The notes under the pieces: model-generated | Told to the model about the DNA's origin: nothing | The model's input: only the letters and a program-made list of their open reading frames with translations | Databases searched by the model: none | Position numbers and translations under genes: made by a program | Shown: in pieces, positions 1 to 13,191 of the stretch | How positions within the stretch are numbered: position 1 is the stretch's first letter | Layout of the letters: the number at the start of each line of letters is the position of its first letter | Assembly: GCA_036583965.1 (NCBI GenBank) | Contig: JAZBQD010000014.1 | Coordinates: forward strand, 52,395,626 to 52,459,625 | Length of the DNA: 64,000 nt | Direction of reading: 5' to 3' | From: Prunella strophiata | Lineage: Eukaryota > Chordata > Aves > Passeriformes > Prunellidae

Positions 1-3000
1 TGTCACAGCCTTCACCCTGTCAAGGGTGCTGTTCCCATGTTTTGACCTTCTCTAACACCTCAGCCAATTTGTTGGGTTTTCCCTCTGAGGAACCTCTCCT
101 CTCTACCTTCCAAACCAGAGCAATAATTAGCCTTTCTCCCCAGAGAGTGGATTAAACTCACTTAAGCCTTTACCACCCTACTAAAGCAGTAAGGAACTCA
201 GATTATCAATTTGCATAAAACAGTGCTGTATTTATTAAAATATATATGTGTGTGTATATAATTAAGTGAGCCAATGCAATGCATGAGAAATTAATGGGAA
301 GGTGGCCCATAATAAGGGTGTCAGTGATTGCTGTATCTGTGCAGGGAAACAGGAGTACTGTGTACATGCCTGGAATTTGGAAAGTACATATCCACTCAGG
401 AGCATTAGTTGCCTCATTGTGTTTAGATGACTTGTATAATTCAGAGTTAATGATTGAATTCATGGTGAAAAACCGTCTGCTCATCTGCTGCTACTCAAAG
501 TCTCAGGGAGACTGAGCAAGTACAAAACAGCCATTTTGAGGAGTGATACTGAATCTAAGGCAATTTTCCTACCTTTTAGCTCTGTGGTAAGTAGTGCTTA
601 TCCTTCAAGCAGGTGCACCGGAAGGCACTGCCAGTAAATGCTGAAGAGTTCTTCAAGGAGGGAAGTGATGAATGAAAGATACAGTTATAACTACATAACC
701 ATTTAAAAATGCCTTCCAATTATGCTGTGTGGAACAAGCATTGTAAGCATCCACTGAAGATACAATTTTCTGAGCTGCGGGGATTTATTGATTTATTATA
801 TTTTTCTCTCCTCCATGGAATTGGTGGGAAGGATTAACTTTCACTTACACTCTGATGACATTTTTCACTGGTACTATCATCCCCAGTCTCCATCCAAATG
901 TGCTGCTGAAATGTGGCAGGTGGCTTTGGCAGTAATTGCATACTACTTCATTCCACTTTAAATGAAAGTATAGAGTACACTGGCCTTCCTCTCTCATCAC
1001 TGGCATGCTTCACAGCCGTATGGTATTGACTTAGAAAACACACAGGAGTGGGCTTCCCTTTAAATTGCAAAGATGTGTTATCTTGCTGTATGTTCCCTTA
1101 GGAGACAGTAACTCAATTCCTGTGCAATAAGCTTCTGACTCCAGCATTTTTTCATGTCAAAAAATAAACAAACCGCATCAATTTTTTTAAATGTCCACCA
1201 TTTTTTTTTAATTATAAAAGAAACTGAACATGGTTTTGAAAATTTAAAATTTATTATTTGGTGAGTCATAGGCAGGTTTCTATTAGAGTATACAAATGCT
1301 TGATCTCATTCTGAGGCCAGCAGTCATGCTCTGGTAGAAGATGGCTTTTCTTTGGCCCCAGCTGTGCTAAACACTGTTATAATTAGCACGATGGTTAACT
1401 TAATCAGAGCACTTGGCTTGGGAGAGAGGTGCTACAGAGTGCACCATAATTAGCATTTTCATTTCTTTGATCCTGAGTCTGTCTTTATTGACAGAAATAT
1501 CAAGAGCTCGTTTGTTTTTTTTTTCTTTTAACACTTCAGGAAGTGGAAATATGTGTGGCTGTGAGATTATTAATTTAGTAATGATTTCAGAAAAAAAAAC
1601 AAACAGACCTGTCCCAAAGGAAGTAGAAGGGATAAAGATCTGCATGTATGGAAAATATGGTCTTTAGCACTGCAGCATATGGTCAGGTATATGGCCAGGA
1701 AACACCTCCTGGGGCAGCTGCATCCCTTTGAAGTTGCATGGACAATGTTAACAGCATCTTAACCATTTCCAGCATGCTGCTGTGGACCACATGGCTGCTG
1801 TTTGAGTCTGTAGAAAAGGTGATGTTTCCTTAACGTGAGACAGGGGAATGCCAGAAGTGTGATCTGCTTGGAAAAAAAAAAAACCACAAACCCAAAGGTT
1901 TGGATGATCCTGTAGCAGCTAAAGCTTTAGATACTTGCCAGCTTGGTCACTGAAGCACAAGCATCCCATCCTATGTGCCTGATATAAGCAGGTGGTGAAA
2001 GCATGCAGCAGACCAGATGACTGCTGTTCATGAAAAACATAACATTTATGCTGTCAGACAAAATGCTGAAGACTTCCAAACTTGCATCTGGCATCACTGC
2101 CTTGATTGCAGGGGAGGAACGTTGAGATGCTCGAGAGACTCTTCTCATTACACACCACAGAGTGGAGCAGTCTCTTGCAATGCCAGCTAACACAGGATAT
2201 AAAAATAGGGGACTTTTTAGTAGGTGAAGCCACTGTCTGCCTTCCTGAGATAGCCTTTTTTAAGCTTGATAAGCACACTGTCCTCTTGGCTCACACTGGA
2301 GTGGAGTGCCTGTAATGCTTTGTATCTCCAGTGCATACTAGATGAACTATACCAAATTAATTATCTTAGCTGGTTCAGAGCATTTGTTCAGCAAACTGGA
2401 GCAAATGCTTTATGCACTCATTCTTGTTGACTTTGGGATGATGGTAGCTCAGGTATGGGTAGACACAACCTCAGTATTTAACTTTCTTATGGTCTCTGTA
2501 ATTTTTATTACTGGTTTTAAAAAGAAGGCTATAGCACTGTTTATAATGAAAAAATGGGGCAAAAAATGGTTGAGGCTCTTCTTGTAAGAGCTCTTTGCAG
2601 GTTTTCACTCTTCCTTTATATGTATCTGTCTCTTTCCAGTCTTTTACAAAGAGGAAGAGCTATCACGTACATGTGTTCTTATAGTTCATTTCAATCTGCT
2701 TTGCCAGTGGAAAAATCATATGCTAATAGAGGCTGCAGAGAATGCAGCTGTCATTAAGGGACTTCCTATGTTATCCTTGACTTTGCTAGATTACTTTTAT
2801 CTACTCAGGATGGATAATAATTTTTAAAACGTTTATGCAACTAGGTTTTAGGTCAATAGCAGGTTAAACCATTTATTTAAGTAATCTTTCTTGGTGGAAA
2901 GTATGTGGAAGGACCCTCTCACTATTTTTACAAGATTATTTTCATATCAGCAATAAAGCAGCAAGCAGTATTCTTGACAGTAGACTTAGAAGATACCCAT

Positions 3001-3992
3001 TATTTGAGAGACATGATAAAAACAGTATAATCTTTTCCAATACCAATACAAAGGCAGTAATTGTCTGTTTCTGCCATTCCAGTTATTTATGTAATTATAC
3101 TTAATGCCACACAGATTTGAGAAGAAAAGGCAATAGTTGCTGGTGTTTCGGATTAATAATTTTCCATTCTGAGATCATAAAAACCAGTAAATACCTCTCA
3201 TGGTGGTAGAGAGAAAAAAGGACTATGGATTTGTAAACAATTGATCAGAGGAGCTGAACTGGAGGAGGGAATGTGTCTTTTTTAAGTCTGTCTCCTGACC
3301 ACACAATTGCATCGTTCCTAAAGCTCATTGATTGCTAGGAAATGCTGTCACTGCATAATATCACTTATTGGATGTTAATTCCTTTATTAAACTAAAGTGT
3401 CTAGTACTTTTACAGTGGATTTTAAAGGTATAAAATTTAACTGTTTTAAACCTGGTCATATCTAGGCTATCCTGCTTTGCCCAATTCTTCTGTGTCACAG
3501 TCCCGGTGAAACTATTTGCCTTGTGGCCAAAAAGATACCTCCCATACCATCCTGCTTAGCATAACTGGGTTGGCCAGGGTTAAGGAGCTCTAGGTGGTAA
3601 GTCCCTGCCCTCCATCCTAATCCCACATGCTGGAACAATCCAAGGTGGCTTGTAAATGCCCCTGGAAAGTAAGCCAGTTGCTTTCAGACTCCAGGATTAG
3701 AGGAGCTGCTTGAAGGCTTACAGGTGCATTTTGCCTTCAGCTTCATAGCATTCACTTGCACTCAGTCTTGGGTATTTGAGTTGCTTTTTTGCAGTATCTG
3801 AAGAGAAAGAAACTGGCTGTGTATCACATCTACAGCAGAATGCTCAAGTTAGAAGTTCAGATTGGGTTCAGCAAAACTGGTGCATTTGCATTTAAAGCAG
3901 ATAAAGAAAAAAACTAGGTTTCGTAGGCCCACTCAAGAAATAAATATTTGCTCATGGGTTTTATAACATAGTGTTCCTCTAGTTTGGTCAGC

Positions 3993-4034
3993 CAGTAGTG
4001 TACAACTGTAGTTGTACAACAGTAGTGTACAACT
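3993..4034. repeat. Direct repeat with an internal hairpin
   Basis: CAGTAGTGTACAACT occurs at 3993-4007 and again at 4020-4034. Between and overlapping them, GTACAAC (4000-4006) pairs with GTTGTAC (4011-4017) around a four-base loop. Confidence 0.75.
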
Positions 4035-7000
4035 CTTGTACAAATTCACCACTTAGCCTGAAACTTCTGCCTGAGCTAGATAATACCAACTTTAAAAGTA
4101 ATTCTTCTCTTTTCTTTTATTTTTAATGACTTTAGGTGATGGCAAATTTACTGCATGCAAATGTGAAAGGTTCCAGTGACTTAATTGCATTCATTTCTAA
4201 CACTTCTCCCTCATTTTTTTGCCTGAATTTTATCTCAAAGCTCCATTTTTCAATGGAAAAATCCTGCCAGCAGTAGCAGGAGGAAGCTCAGCTCCGGCAT
4301 AGGCAAAGCAGGCAGAGGTCTGTGACTGCTGCTTAGCATTGTTTTGCTTACTGCCCAGTCGACCTGGATAACCTCTGCTTTGTCTGTTCCTAGTAATGCC
4401 CCTCTGAAGTGCTGCAATGATGTTTTCTGCTTTGTGTCTTCCCCTAGCTCAGGTATTGAAAGATCTCATTCATCATCTTAGCCACTGCATCCCTGCCAGA
4501 GTTTTAGCTGTGGCTCACCGTGGCCCTGAAGTCATCCTTCAAGTCACTGCTTTCCAGATTAGCTCACCACACTACAAGTTTAACCTGTGTTTGAAGAAGC
4601 ATGACCTTGCATTCTGTGACTGCTATAAGTAATGTCATTCAAAGAGCTACACAGAGCATATTTTTCAGCTTACTTTGAACTGACCTGCCCTTAGTCTGGC
4701 TGCTGTACCATTAGTTATATCACCTTCACCTTGACCGCCACAGTGCTGTTTTCTTCCACATCACCTAAGACTATAGATTAGAGAAGGACCAAGATCTGCC
4801 TATGCACAAATCAACCAGAAGTTTCATTTGGTTCTGGGAGTCTCATTTTCTGAAGTTTTTTTTTATTTAACTGTAACACTTCTGTTCTGTGGGATGCATT
4901 CCTCCATTTCACACTCCTCTTTCAGAGAAAGAATGGAAAAGGCAAGTAATCTTTCATCTTGTGGCTCTTGTGTTGTGTGCAGGGTTCCTACTACTGCAAT
5001 GCAGTTGAAGATACTGCAGAGGGATATTTAAATTCAAGCCAGGAAAAAAAAAAAAAAAGCCTAATTAAAGTGAGGAAAAAATTATGAATGCATTTCTATT
5101 TTTAGGATTCGTGAAACTTGCCTTAACAGGATCTTTGGGCTTCAATTAATAGACATTCCATTTTTAATTGGAGCATTTTGCTGCATACAATGGTTTAAAG
5201 TAAAGGGTGAGTTAATTGGGCATTTATTTGAAAACTAAAAAAGTTAGTTCAGGGGAGCCAGTATGTGGTTTTGAATATGGTATTGACTGCATAGGTAAAG
5301 GGGCTGGGGAAGGGAGGAAGATGAGCAACAAATGACACTATTGGACATCTTAGTTAGCTATGCATTCTGGGTGCTGTCCTTAACAACTATAGCAAGAAAA
5401 AGATATCACAAAACATACCAAAAAATGGATTTAAAATAATAGCTTTTCACCCTGCAAGCTCTGTGTTCATAAGTGAGTCAGGAGTTGCAGAACTTCTCAA
5501 GAGTTTTGCTTTGCTTACATCCCCTCCCATAGATGAGCTTCTAGGTTGGTTTATTTTTGCTCTTTCCTGCTACTCACATTATTCATGCACCACAAATAAA
5601 TAGAGATTTTCTGCCCAGGGAATAATGTCAACTAGTTGAGGTTTTTTGTGGCAGCCAGCAAAAATAACAAGGGAAAATGGGAGCTCGTGGAAGGTCCTGT
5701 GACAGCCAGTGCTCGATGGGCAGCTGCTCAACAGGAACACAGCTCCTGGGGGCAGTGCTCGCTGATCAGCTCCTCTTCTGCATCCAGGTGATTTTGATTC
5801 CAGAAAGCTAGTCCTTTTCCCATTAGGCCAGATTACCATGCTAAAGGCTCTTGAAGAGGAAAGGAGTACTTGAGTTTCCAAGATTCACGTGTTTTCAAGT
5901 CACTGCTGCACAAAAATCACCACTCTTACTGCTGTTTAGTCATACCACCCTAAAAACTGTTAAATCGGTTAAAAAATTCAAATATCATCAGATCAGGCTT
6001 CTGTTTTCTGTGTGAGAGCATCTGCTTAGAAAAACTGGATTGTACTTTTTTTCAGAAAGCAAATGACTTGTCACAAAGCACTGCTTTGTTCCTATCCTGG
6101 ATGTTATCTTGAGCCACAGAACAGGGCTGTTGCTTTGCATTTCATGTGCTGCATAACCTCCCTCCCAAATGCTGGAGCCATCAGAGAACCATTGTTGCCT
6201 CCTGTACATGGGAGCAATCTTAATTACTGCATCAGTCTCAGAATAAATTCACAGTTAATCAAATATGATGATGAGAAGGAGAGTGGTAGGCAGATAAGCA
6301 GGACTATGGTAAAAATGTCAGCTGAGTAAAGTTTTCTTGGCATGTTGCTTGGAACCAAAACAAAGTCCTCCTCTTCCAAACACTGTATTCAGGTCAGGTT
6401 CAGCTATGTTTTGTTTAGAAAGCATCTCCATCAATCTGAATTAAATTTTTCTCAAGTGATTTGCTGCAGATTGAATTATCCTTTCAGTTGGGATGGGGGA
6501 GTGGAGGGAAATGCTCCCACATTTTCCCCCTATAGCACGTCATTAAAGCTTGCTTCTGACCACTGCAACAATATGAAGTTTTCTTTACCAAGCACAAGCA
6601 TGCATTTGAATTGGATAACTGCAAAAATTGCTTATCAAGGTGACTACATTGGTGACTACATTTAGCTCAGAAAGGAACATTGACATTAAAGCAGTGAATA
6701 CCTGGATTGTGGCATTGTGAGTTTGAAGAATTCCTTTTCTTTAATCAAGTGTAGGCAGCCTACTTCCAATTTTTACTAACTCACACATTTTCTTAAAAAT
6801 AGACAGGTTCTACTTTTGATATAACACCAGTAGTGCTAAGTGGCTTATGTCTCCTCTCACAGAGGATACTCTGCCCCTGCTGTTTCCAGTCTCACTGAAA
6901 TGTAATTAGACTAGGTTGACTTTGTTTTTTGAAGTGGCAACATAGAACAGTTATAGGACATCAAGAGTCACTTTGTTCCATTGCTGTTAACGTCTGTATT

Positions 7001-10000
7001 TGAAATCCAAGCATAAGTATCTTGATGATCCAAAAAAAAAAGCAATGATGAATGGCTGTCTCGAGCCTAATGAATTTAGTCTCTTCCATAAAAATGCTGA
7101 GGTGGTAGTTTTCATAGATGTAGTCCCATACAACTGCATGAGCTTCTGTTGTTTGAGGGAGGCTCCTTGTTATGGTCAAAGACTACTTGTTTCCTTTTCA
7201 ATTTTTTTTTTCCTCCTTCTTCATAACCATTCTTGTTAGTGCTATATTGTAAGCATATTTTGAATAGAGACAATTATCTCCTTCTCCCCTTTTCCTTTTT
7301 TTATTTTTTTTAAATTTTGAACTACTCGATCATTTTAGAGATACCATCACAATGACCTTTCCTAACAACTCTGCCAGGAGGATATCAAATTGAATGTTTC
7401 ATTATTAGTATTATACCATTCAGACAATTGAAGTGATTTTTCTTAAATATTCCAAGTTCAAGAATTAAATGTTGGAAAGTTATTAGACTTACTCATGTTT
7501 AAAGAATGAGATAACTTTTAAATGCAAATTTATATGATAATGCTGAAACTTAGAGGTATAATTTATTCTGGAAATATGCAAAAATAGTGAATTTTAAGTA
7601 TATATTATTGAAAAGTTCAAGTAGTTCTTGCAAACTTGAAATACATTATTTTTGTGATGTGCTCATATTAAAAAAAATATAATTTTATGTGGCTAAATGG
7701 TAACAAATGAGCCAGTGTTTACCATGGTAAGGAGCACATTGGGGACATAACCATTAGACAAGGGTAATTTAGTTTTAGCATTATCAGTTAGAAATACTGC
7801 AGTTGAGTGGAATATTTTATTACATGAAAACATCTGTAACCAATATATCCCTTGGGAAGCTTACGTGACCTGTGATCTGTTTGGAAAAAAATGTTTTGGT
7901 TTTACGAGGCTGTTCAAAAGCAAGTATGTGCAGTGGGCTGTGTCCCAGCGAATCTGGAAGGGGCTCCCTCCTCTTTGTGTACCTCCTGGAAATTTCTGGG
8001 AGCTGTAGCAATGTTTCTGCATTCCAGACTGTAGGCTCATGGCACTGAAAAAGACCTGGGAAATGTGTACAATCATGCTCTCTACCTTTAGTACTACTAA
8101 ACAGATTATGGGGTGTGTGTTTTATATATATAGTAATACATATATTCTATATAATATTTAATACCACTCGATGCCACACAGTTATCCTTGCTGTGAGGTA
8201 TCCTAAAACTGCAGCAGTCAAAATGAGGTTCGGGTCAAAAAAGCACGATACTGAATGTATATTCACATTCTATTGAAACATGCCAGTAATGCAGGACAAA
8301 CAGCATCTTTAGTATACTTCTCAGGCCTGACTGTGTACCTGGCTGCTTTTTTTTCCCCTCTCTCTTTCAATGAAGCCAGAATATGTCATCCCAGCTTAAA
8401 CTTGCAAAGCAGTCACCTGTGCTCTAGCCTTCACAGTGCTCTGGCAGGAAAACAAAGTACCCAGCTCTTGAGGACCTTCAGTCAAGGCTTGGGAACTTGG
8501 GGAGCCAGGAAGACAGAGGGATAGACAGCCTGAACTTGACAGCCCATTAGGTACCTGACCTTCTGCTTAAATGACTATTGAATTCTTGAAGATGTGGATT
8601 AATGTTTTTTTTTGTTGGGTGAGATGGGCAGATAGGCATGCCAATTAGAGACAGCTTTGCCATGGGGTGCTTCGGGTCCTAAGGTGCAAGTGGTTCCTTA
8701 GCACAGTATTTCTATAGGGAGGAAATACTGAGAAAAACTTGAACTTCTTTACAGAGAGGGGAAAATCATCACATTCACCCAGAATCTCATTTCACTATAA
8801 CCCTCTGTAAGTAGAGGCAAAAAAATTTGTTTCTAGTCGCTTGGATATTGCTGAGACCCAGAAATCAAAACTGGCCAGTTTGTGGCCATAGGCATAACAC
8901 AGGTATGTTCCAGACCATAATATGTCAGGAGCTCTTTCTGCACAGGGTACAAAATAGATTTCATGCCAGAAAGACCACGGCATTGCCTTTCTAACATCAC
9001 TTCCAGTTCACACATCCTCCATGCAGCTCTGTAGCCACAGGGACCCAAACACAGCAGAATAGAGGCCATTTCTCAGCCAAAAGCCCATTTTCCCCTTTAA
9101 GTGGAGTGAGCTAGTGCTGCTTCTTAAAAATCCTTCCTGGTCTGGGGAATATTTAAGCCACAGTCTTGTCCATTAAGTACTTTATCAATGCAGAGATGGA
9201 GCCAAATGAAGCAGACCTGTGGGCTCTTGTCTGTGGTGATGACACTGTGCCTGGGATTGGGCTAGCTGTGAAACCAAGTGTAATTCATCCCCAAACTACC
9301 ATCTGTTGGAAAGATATGAAAAGTATGTGCTAACGGGTTGGTGGCAGTGCATATTGGTTGCAGGCATGGAATTAGGAGGAGTGTAAAAGTTTTGACCCAG
9401 TAAGGAGGGGTGCTGCAAGGAAAGCAGGTCATTCTTAGAATGGAAAATCTTTCATTTCCAGTACCCTAAGAGGCAGGTGAAGATGAGTCTCATGGAATTT
9501 TTTTCCATCTACAGGCAAGGCAAGGCAGGCTTTGTGTCACAGTTGGGTAAGCTTTGTTTGGAGAAAGTTTATCATGAAGGAAGCCACATCATTTCTCATT
9601 CGTGAGCAAAAGGGTTTTTGCACTCTGAAATCAGTGCACAGATAATGCAGAAATGGGAGAGCTTGTTTTGTCTAGATTTTTGAGTCTGCTTATGTCAGGA
9701 GATAGGAACTTCAAGTCTAATGTTGCTGGCTCTGTTTTCAGCTGATGGGATATAAAGGAGGCTGTGGGGAAAAGCACAAAAAAAAGGGCAGCAGGAGTAA
9801 TGTAACAAGGAAGAAGAAGGTGTGTTGTGTATTGAGGGAAGCAGGTGAGCCTCCTGTTTGGAGCAGAAATGTTGCAAAGTTAGTGTTTGCACAGTGTGAA
9901 AATATCCCTATTGTTGCCTCTCATAGAGGAGCTGTTAACAGGGCATACAGGAAACTCTTTGATCAAACACCTACGTCATTTTTAGTGCTCTGCTGTAATT

Positions 10001-12595
10001 CCACATTTAAACAGCAATGAATGTTCTCCCACTGAGATACTTTTTAATCTCTAACATTTCTCTGGAGAGATACTCTGAGTAATTTTGAAAATAAAAACAA
10101 ACATGTACAAATCCAACTTGTTTGTTTGTTTTTTGTTTTTGTTTTTTGGGGTTTTTTGGTATGGGTTTTTTTTTTTTTTTTTGGTGTAAAGATTTAATGG
10201 TTAAGTAGGATGAAAGCAGTGTAGTGTCAGACCATTGGCATAATGGCAACTGCTTGCTGATTCCTAGCCGAATAATCAAGTTAAGGAATGCTGTAAATTA
10301 ACACATGCTAAGCTTTTAGTTTTGCAGCAATTGATGATTTATGCTGTTCTTCCGTTGACATCATCTCATGTCACGGAAGCATATTTTAACAAGAGGTATG
10401 TAGTTCTGGTAATCCCCAGGAAATCTGCACACTGTTTACCAAAACCCACTTTTTTAAAAGAGTTGTGCTTTGCCAAGAAACCTGGAGCATGTCAGACTAG
10501 AAAAATGCTTCTTTTGGTGCCTGAGAGGAAACAGTGTAAGTGTGGGTATAAAATCACATGCCTTCTTGGTAAAAAATGTGGAGGCAATTGGCCAAACAAT
10601 GGTGTTTTGCTTTCAGAAGTGGGAAGCCACTTTGATGAATCTTGCGGGTCTGAAGACAGAGATTTCAGAGGACCTAACTTCTTACAGCTGATGACAGATC
10701 TTCCTGCTTACCTACAGCAAGCAAGCTGAGGAGGCAGCTCTGCTTTTCTTTTCCTTGTTGTTTCAGCCAGATAGTCAAAACTGTATTTTGTTTTTTCTGG
10801 ATCTGATATTGCAGAAGTATTTTTGGTCCTGCAAACTTTTCACTTAAACAGTTTAGTGGCTATAAATGTGTAATGATCACTGTTGTTACCTTTGTGATCC
10901 ACTTACATTAATGACTTTTCTTTTGTCTTACTTGGCATATGAGGTGAAACAAATGAAAAGCTGTATTAATTATTCATCAACTAAAGAATCTCTTTCACTG
11001 TTACTATGTTTCAGGTAGGTAGATACCTTTGCATAAACTAATTGATTTTAGTCATAATATTCCAAGTGGTGTTAATTAATAATTTAAATGTAATTGTTTT
11101 GGAAAGCTTTTAGCTTTATTCTGAGCAGCTGGCACTGGAAAACAGAATTTGGCAGTGATTTAACTTGAAAAATATGAAGCAAGTTTTCTGCAGCTGTTAT
11201 CAAATGAAATTAGTAAGTCAAAGGTGTGGGAATTTTTTTGCATGAAAGGTTAATCAAGCCCAAATCCAATTGTGTTCTAACCTAAGATTAAACATGAAAA
11301 AAAGTGTGTAGTAGGGGCAGGGAGTTTCCTAAGGCATTTGCACCTCACTGTGACTGAGGAGGAAAGGAAAGGAGGAGGGAAGTTAGTGCCAGAGCAATCA
11401 TATCTTTTATCTCAAGAACTATTTTCAGCAAGGTATGCTGATCTTATTTTCCATCCTCCCACGCTTTGGATAAGAGTTTCGGGAAAACTTCATTTTTCCT
11501 TTGCTGGGTATGGATCTAGTACAGATTTCTATACCATGAGAATACCAGCCTTTTGGGTAACTAGGAGTTTGACTCACTGCAGAAGAAATTATGGTATGTC
11601 AATTCAAATAGGAAGCTGATTTATTGTGAATTGTCAGAAAAATCTTTACTTCCTATGCTAGTGTTGCAGACTTTAGCCACTGTGTGTTGAGGGAAATTAG
11701 CTTGTCAAATACAGTTTGCCCATGGATGAAGAGGTTTTTAGCACTGTAGCTCTGCAAACAAGTGGGTTTGGGGTGGCAGAGCTTTATAACCCAGGGATCA
11801 GGGCATGAGATGAAAACTGGGTGAGAGCAAATGCTTCCAGGTGAATGCAGCATTGCCCTGCAGAGGCACTGAGCACGGGCAGCACAGGCAGCTGCCAGTC
11901 CCAGGTGCAGGAAGCCCCTGGCTCCCTGTCCCTTGCCTGCTGCACCTTGTCTGCTGTGATCCCAGTGAGCAGGATCCATCCTGTCAGCAGCAGCACCGTG
12001 TGCTGTGCCAAGGATGAGGCCAGGGTGTCCTGGGATCACTGCCACCCTGCCAGCCTGTACCTCAGCACCTGCCCCCAGGTAGGGCACAGGGCGCTTCCCA
12101 GCCTTCCGTGCAGCCAGGTTCAGTGGCTTTAATTACATCTGCGGTTTGGATGGCTTTGCTTGGCCATTAAAATCCATTTCACAACGAGTAGTATTGAAAT
12201 GAGCAAGGAATATTTGTGGCAGCTGTGGATTTCCTCCAGGCCTACAGGAAGAGTAAATTAGTTACTGAAAACTTGACAGTTTGTCCTGAGTGCTTAACTC
12301 CTTCCTCTCTGGAAGCTTGATTTTCAGAAGCAAGTGACTTTAAAAGGAAATAGTAGACCCAATGTTTTTTTATTGCTCCACCCCCTTTTCACGGTAGGTC
12401 TGTAATTGCAAAACCAGCCAGAAGTGATTTGTTTGAAGAGGAAGTGTGGGAACTTCCTTTATAAATATTGCCTTTCCCTTCGTGTGCATCCAAACGCGGT
12501 TTGCTCTGCTGGCGGAAAAAAAAGTGCCTGAACTGAGCAAGCACTTATTCCTGTAGCTCATGCCCCATGTAAGCATGAAAGACAGAAGTTTTATT

Positions 12596-12613
12596 GGGGG
12601 GGAGGGGGTGGGG
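12596..12613 (+). repeat. Guanine tract with quadruplex potential
   Basis: The run is seven G, A, five G, T, four G. It can be read as four G-triplets with one-base loops. An A-rich tract follows from 12616. Confidence 0.6.
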
Positions 12614-13159
12614 AACACCAACAAAAACCACACCTAAAAAAAGAAACAAAAACAAATTAAAAAAAAAAAAAAAAAGCAAACCAACAGCAAAAACCAAATA
12701 AGAAAATTTAAAAAGCTGGGTTTGCCCAGCCAGTCCCTGCCAGTACTTGCAGATGTGTGCGTCCTCTGCTCAGGAGCACGGGGCAAGTTAAGGTCCCGTG
12801 GAGGGGGTGGGGGCAAATCAGTGTTTGCAGAGCTGGTGATTACAGAACCTGCTGTGACTTGCTCTGCAAGATAGGACGGTATCTGCCCGAGCCAGCTCCT
12901 ATCGCTGTTTGGAATGGTTTGTTTTTTAAAAAAGCGTCAACATATGTATCTTTCCTAGTGAACTAGAAACAGTAGCCTGTACCCTTCCCCAACCTGAAAA
13001 TACCTTTGAAATATTTGCAGAAGAGGGCTTCAGCCACCAGAAGAGCAGCTACACCCAGGGAAGTGTCCGTGCCCAGCAGCAGCAGGTAGATTAGGCTCAC
13101 AAGGAGAGACCAAGTTTTAACCTGGCAGGCAAAGCCACACTAGACTGTTGTGCATTTTT

Positions 13160-13191
13160 GGGTTGGGGGAGAGGGGTGTTTGGGGGGGGGG
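13160..13191 (+). repeat. Guanine tracts matching a quadruplex motif
   Basis: Four runs of three or more G (13160-13162, 13165-13169, 13173-13176 and 13182-13191) are separated by loops of 2, 3 and 5 bases, which fits the standard G3+N1-7 pattern. Confidence 0.65.

Noticed and set aside
10322..10729. Open frame of 135 codons on the plus strand
   Set aside because: It has no recognisable domain, a second frame is open over the same bases, and no splice or promoter context supports it. This length is expected by chance in 64 kb.
11653..12132. Overlapping open frames of 75 to 144 codons on both strands
   Set aside because: The patch is locally GC-rich, so stop codons are scarce in several frames at once. 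The translations are low in family-like features and mutually exclusive.
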